Source: CAVPGH01 sp046726955
GTDB lineage: Bacteria > Acidobacteriota > Vicinamibacteria > Fen-336
Assembly (NCBI GenBank): GCA_046726955.1
Contig: JBKPBQ010000327.1
Location: 1-5,218, forward strand
Direction of reading: 5' to 3'
DNA: 5,218 bases
This document shows, in pieces, positions 4,787-5,218 of this stretch; positions within the stretch are counted from its first letter, which is position 1; every line of letters begins with the position of its first letter. The position numbers and the translations under genes were made by a program. The notes under the pieces were generated by a model. That model was not told where the DNA came from and searched no databases. It was given only the letters and a program-made list of their open reading frames with translations.

Positions 4787-4818
4787 AAAAGACGGCGCGG
4801 CCGGATAGCCGCGCCGTC
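4787..4818 (-). terminator. Rho-independent terminator after the partial right-hand gene
   Basis: On the minus strand a perfect 11-bp GC-rich stem (4808-4818 pairing with 4791-4801, arm GACGGCGCGGC) has the 6-nt loop TATCCG and is followed at once by TTTT (4790-4787). It begins 24 nt after the stop codon of the partial gene that ends at 4843. It lies only about 40 nt before the methyltransferase start, so it separates the two genes transcriptionally unless there is read-through. Confidence 0.85.
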
Positions 4819-4842
4819 ATCCGTTCGTCGCCCGTCGGTCGG

Positions 4843-5218
4843 CTACGAGCCGGACTTTGTGATGTCCACCACGGCCTGGCAGGGCTGCAGCGACTTCAGG
4901 GGATCGGCCGCCACGTCCCCCGCGTCGCGCGCGGGGGCCTTGGCGGTGGGAGCCGCCGGGTCGCTCGACTCCCGGGGCGGATCGGCCGGGATGGTCGGAT
5001 CGGTCCGGGTGTTCGTGCCCGCCGGAGGCTGAGGCGTCGGCGTGTCCAGCGCCGGCCTGGGCGTCGTGCTCAGGACACCCGCTGCCGAGCTCGTGCCCGT
5101 GGCCGTGGTCTCCGCGTTGGTCGTGCAGACGAGCGTCACCTTGTCGCCTGCCTTGAACGAGCCTGCACGGTCCGCCGCCTTGCCTTCGAGCCGGAGCGTC
5201 GCCTCCCCCGCGCCTGCG
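4843..5218 (-). CDS. Unrecognised protein with a Pro/Thr/Ala-rich insert, C-terminal part (runs off the right edge)
   Basis: The reading frame is open to the right edge, so the true start lies outside the window; a GTG at 5139 is internal. The visible 124 residues begin with a strand-rich segment GEATLRLEGKAADRAGSFKA then GDKVTLVC. This looks like a small beta-barrel module, perhaps of the DUF5666/OB type found in exported proteins (tentative). About 70 residues rich in Pro, Thr, Ala and Asp follow and are probably disordered. The protein ends LQPCQAVVDITKSGS, strand-like again. The two cysteines (visible residues 31 and 113) flank the low-complexity stretch and could pair if the protein is exported. 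The signal peptide, if any, is off-window. The frame ends in TAG and is followed by a strong terminator, which supports it being a real gene end. Confidence 0.6.
   Translation of the reverse strand, partial: AGAGEATLRLEGKAADRAGSFKAGDKVTLVCTTNAETTATGTSSAAGVLSTTPRPALDTPTPQPPAGTNTRTDPTIPADPPRESSDPAAPTAKAPARDAGDVAADPLKSLQPCQAVVDITKSGS

Overview
The window is GC-rich DNA (roughly 70% by eye) with densely packed genes and strong Shine-Dalgarno sites. It looks like a chromosomal piece of a high-GC Gram-negative-type bacterium such as Myxococcota, another deltaproteobacterial-type lineage, Acidobacteriota or Methylomirabilota. This assignment is inferred from composition, gene types and sigma-54-like promoters; no taxonomic marker is present. 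I see no insertion sequence, CRISPR array, tRNA or rRNA.

Layout, left to right. (1) Positions 1-108, minus: the first 36 codons of a hemerythrin-like HHE protein. (2) Positions 256-1842, minus: a two-gene unit of a DUF6036/AbiEii-like nucleotidyltransferase followed by a calcineurin-like metallophosphoesterase. They are joined by TGA-GCC-ATG in one continuous reading frame. (3) Positions 2020-2856, plus: a six-helix YihY/BrkB inner-membrane protein, divergent from unit 2. (4) Positions 2857-3183: a gap holding what looks like the decayed C-terminus of a Lon protease. (5) Positions 3184-3759, plus: a free-standing copy of the DJ-1/PfpI-like C-terminal domain of large-subunit (HPII/KatE) catalase, with no catalase core. 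(6) Positions 3794-4746, minus and convergent with 5: a class I SAM-dependent methyltransferase overlapping by ATGA a 57-residue protein of unknown function. (7) Positions 4843-5218, minus: the C-terminal part of an unrecognised protein with a long Pro/Thr/Ala-rich stretch between two cysteines, followed by a clear intrinsic terminator at 4787-4818.

The most interesting signal is regulatory. By-eye scanning of both strands for GG-N8-TTGC, the core of the sigma-54 (RpoN) -24/-12 promoter, gave five occurrences. All five lie in non-coding gaps and all point at the nearest start codon: hemerythrin, nucleotidyltransferase, BrkB, the KatE-like domain and (weakest) the methyltransferase. The BrkB box at 1937-1952 matches TGGCACG-N4-TTGCT exactly. 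It is back to back with the box for the nucleotidyltransferase-phosphoesterase unit. The whole window may therefore be a co-regulated, RpoN-dependent stress or envelope gene cluster. This is a prediction from sequence, and no activator gene is visible here.

How the genes might cooperate is inference only. A hemerythrin-type protein and a catalase-derived domain suggest oxygen, nitric-oxide or peroxide stress. The membrane protein, the nucleotidyltransferase/phosphoesterase pair and the methyltransferase have no assignable substrates from sequence alone.
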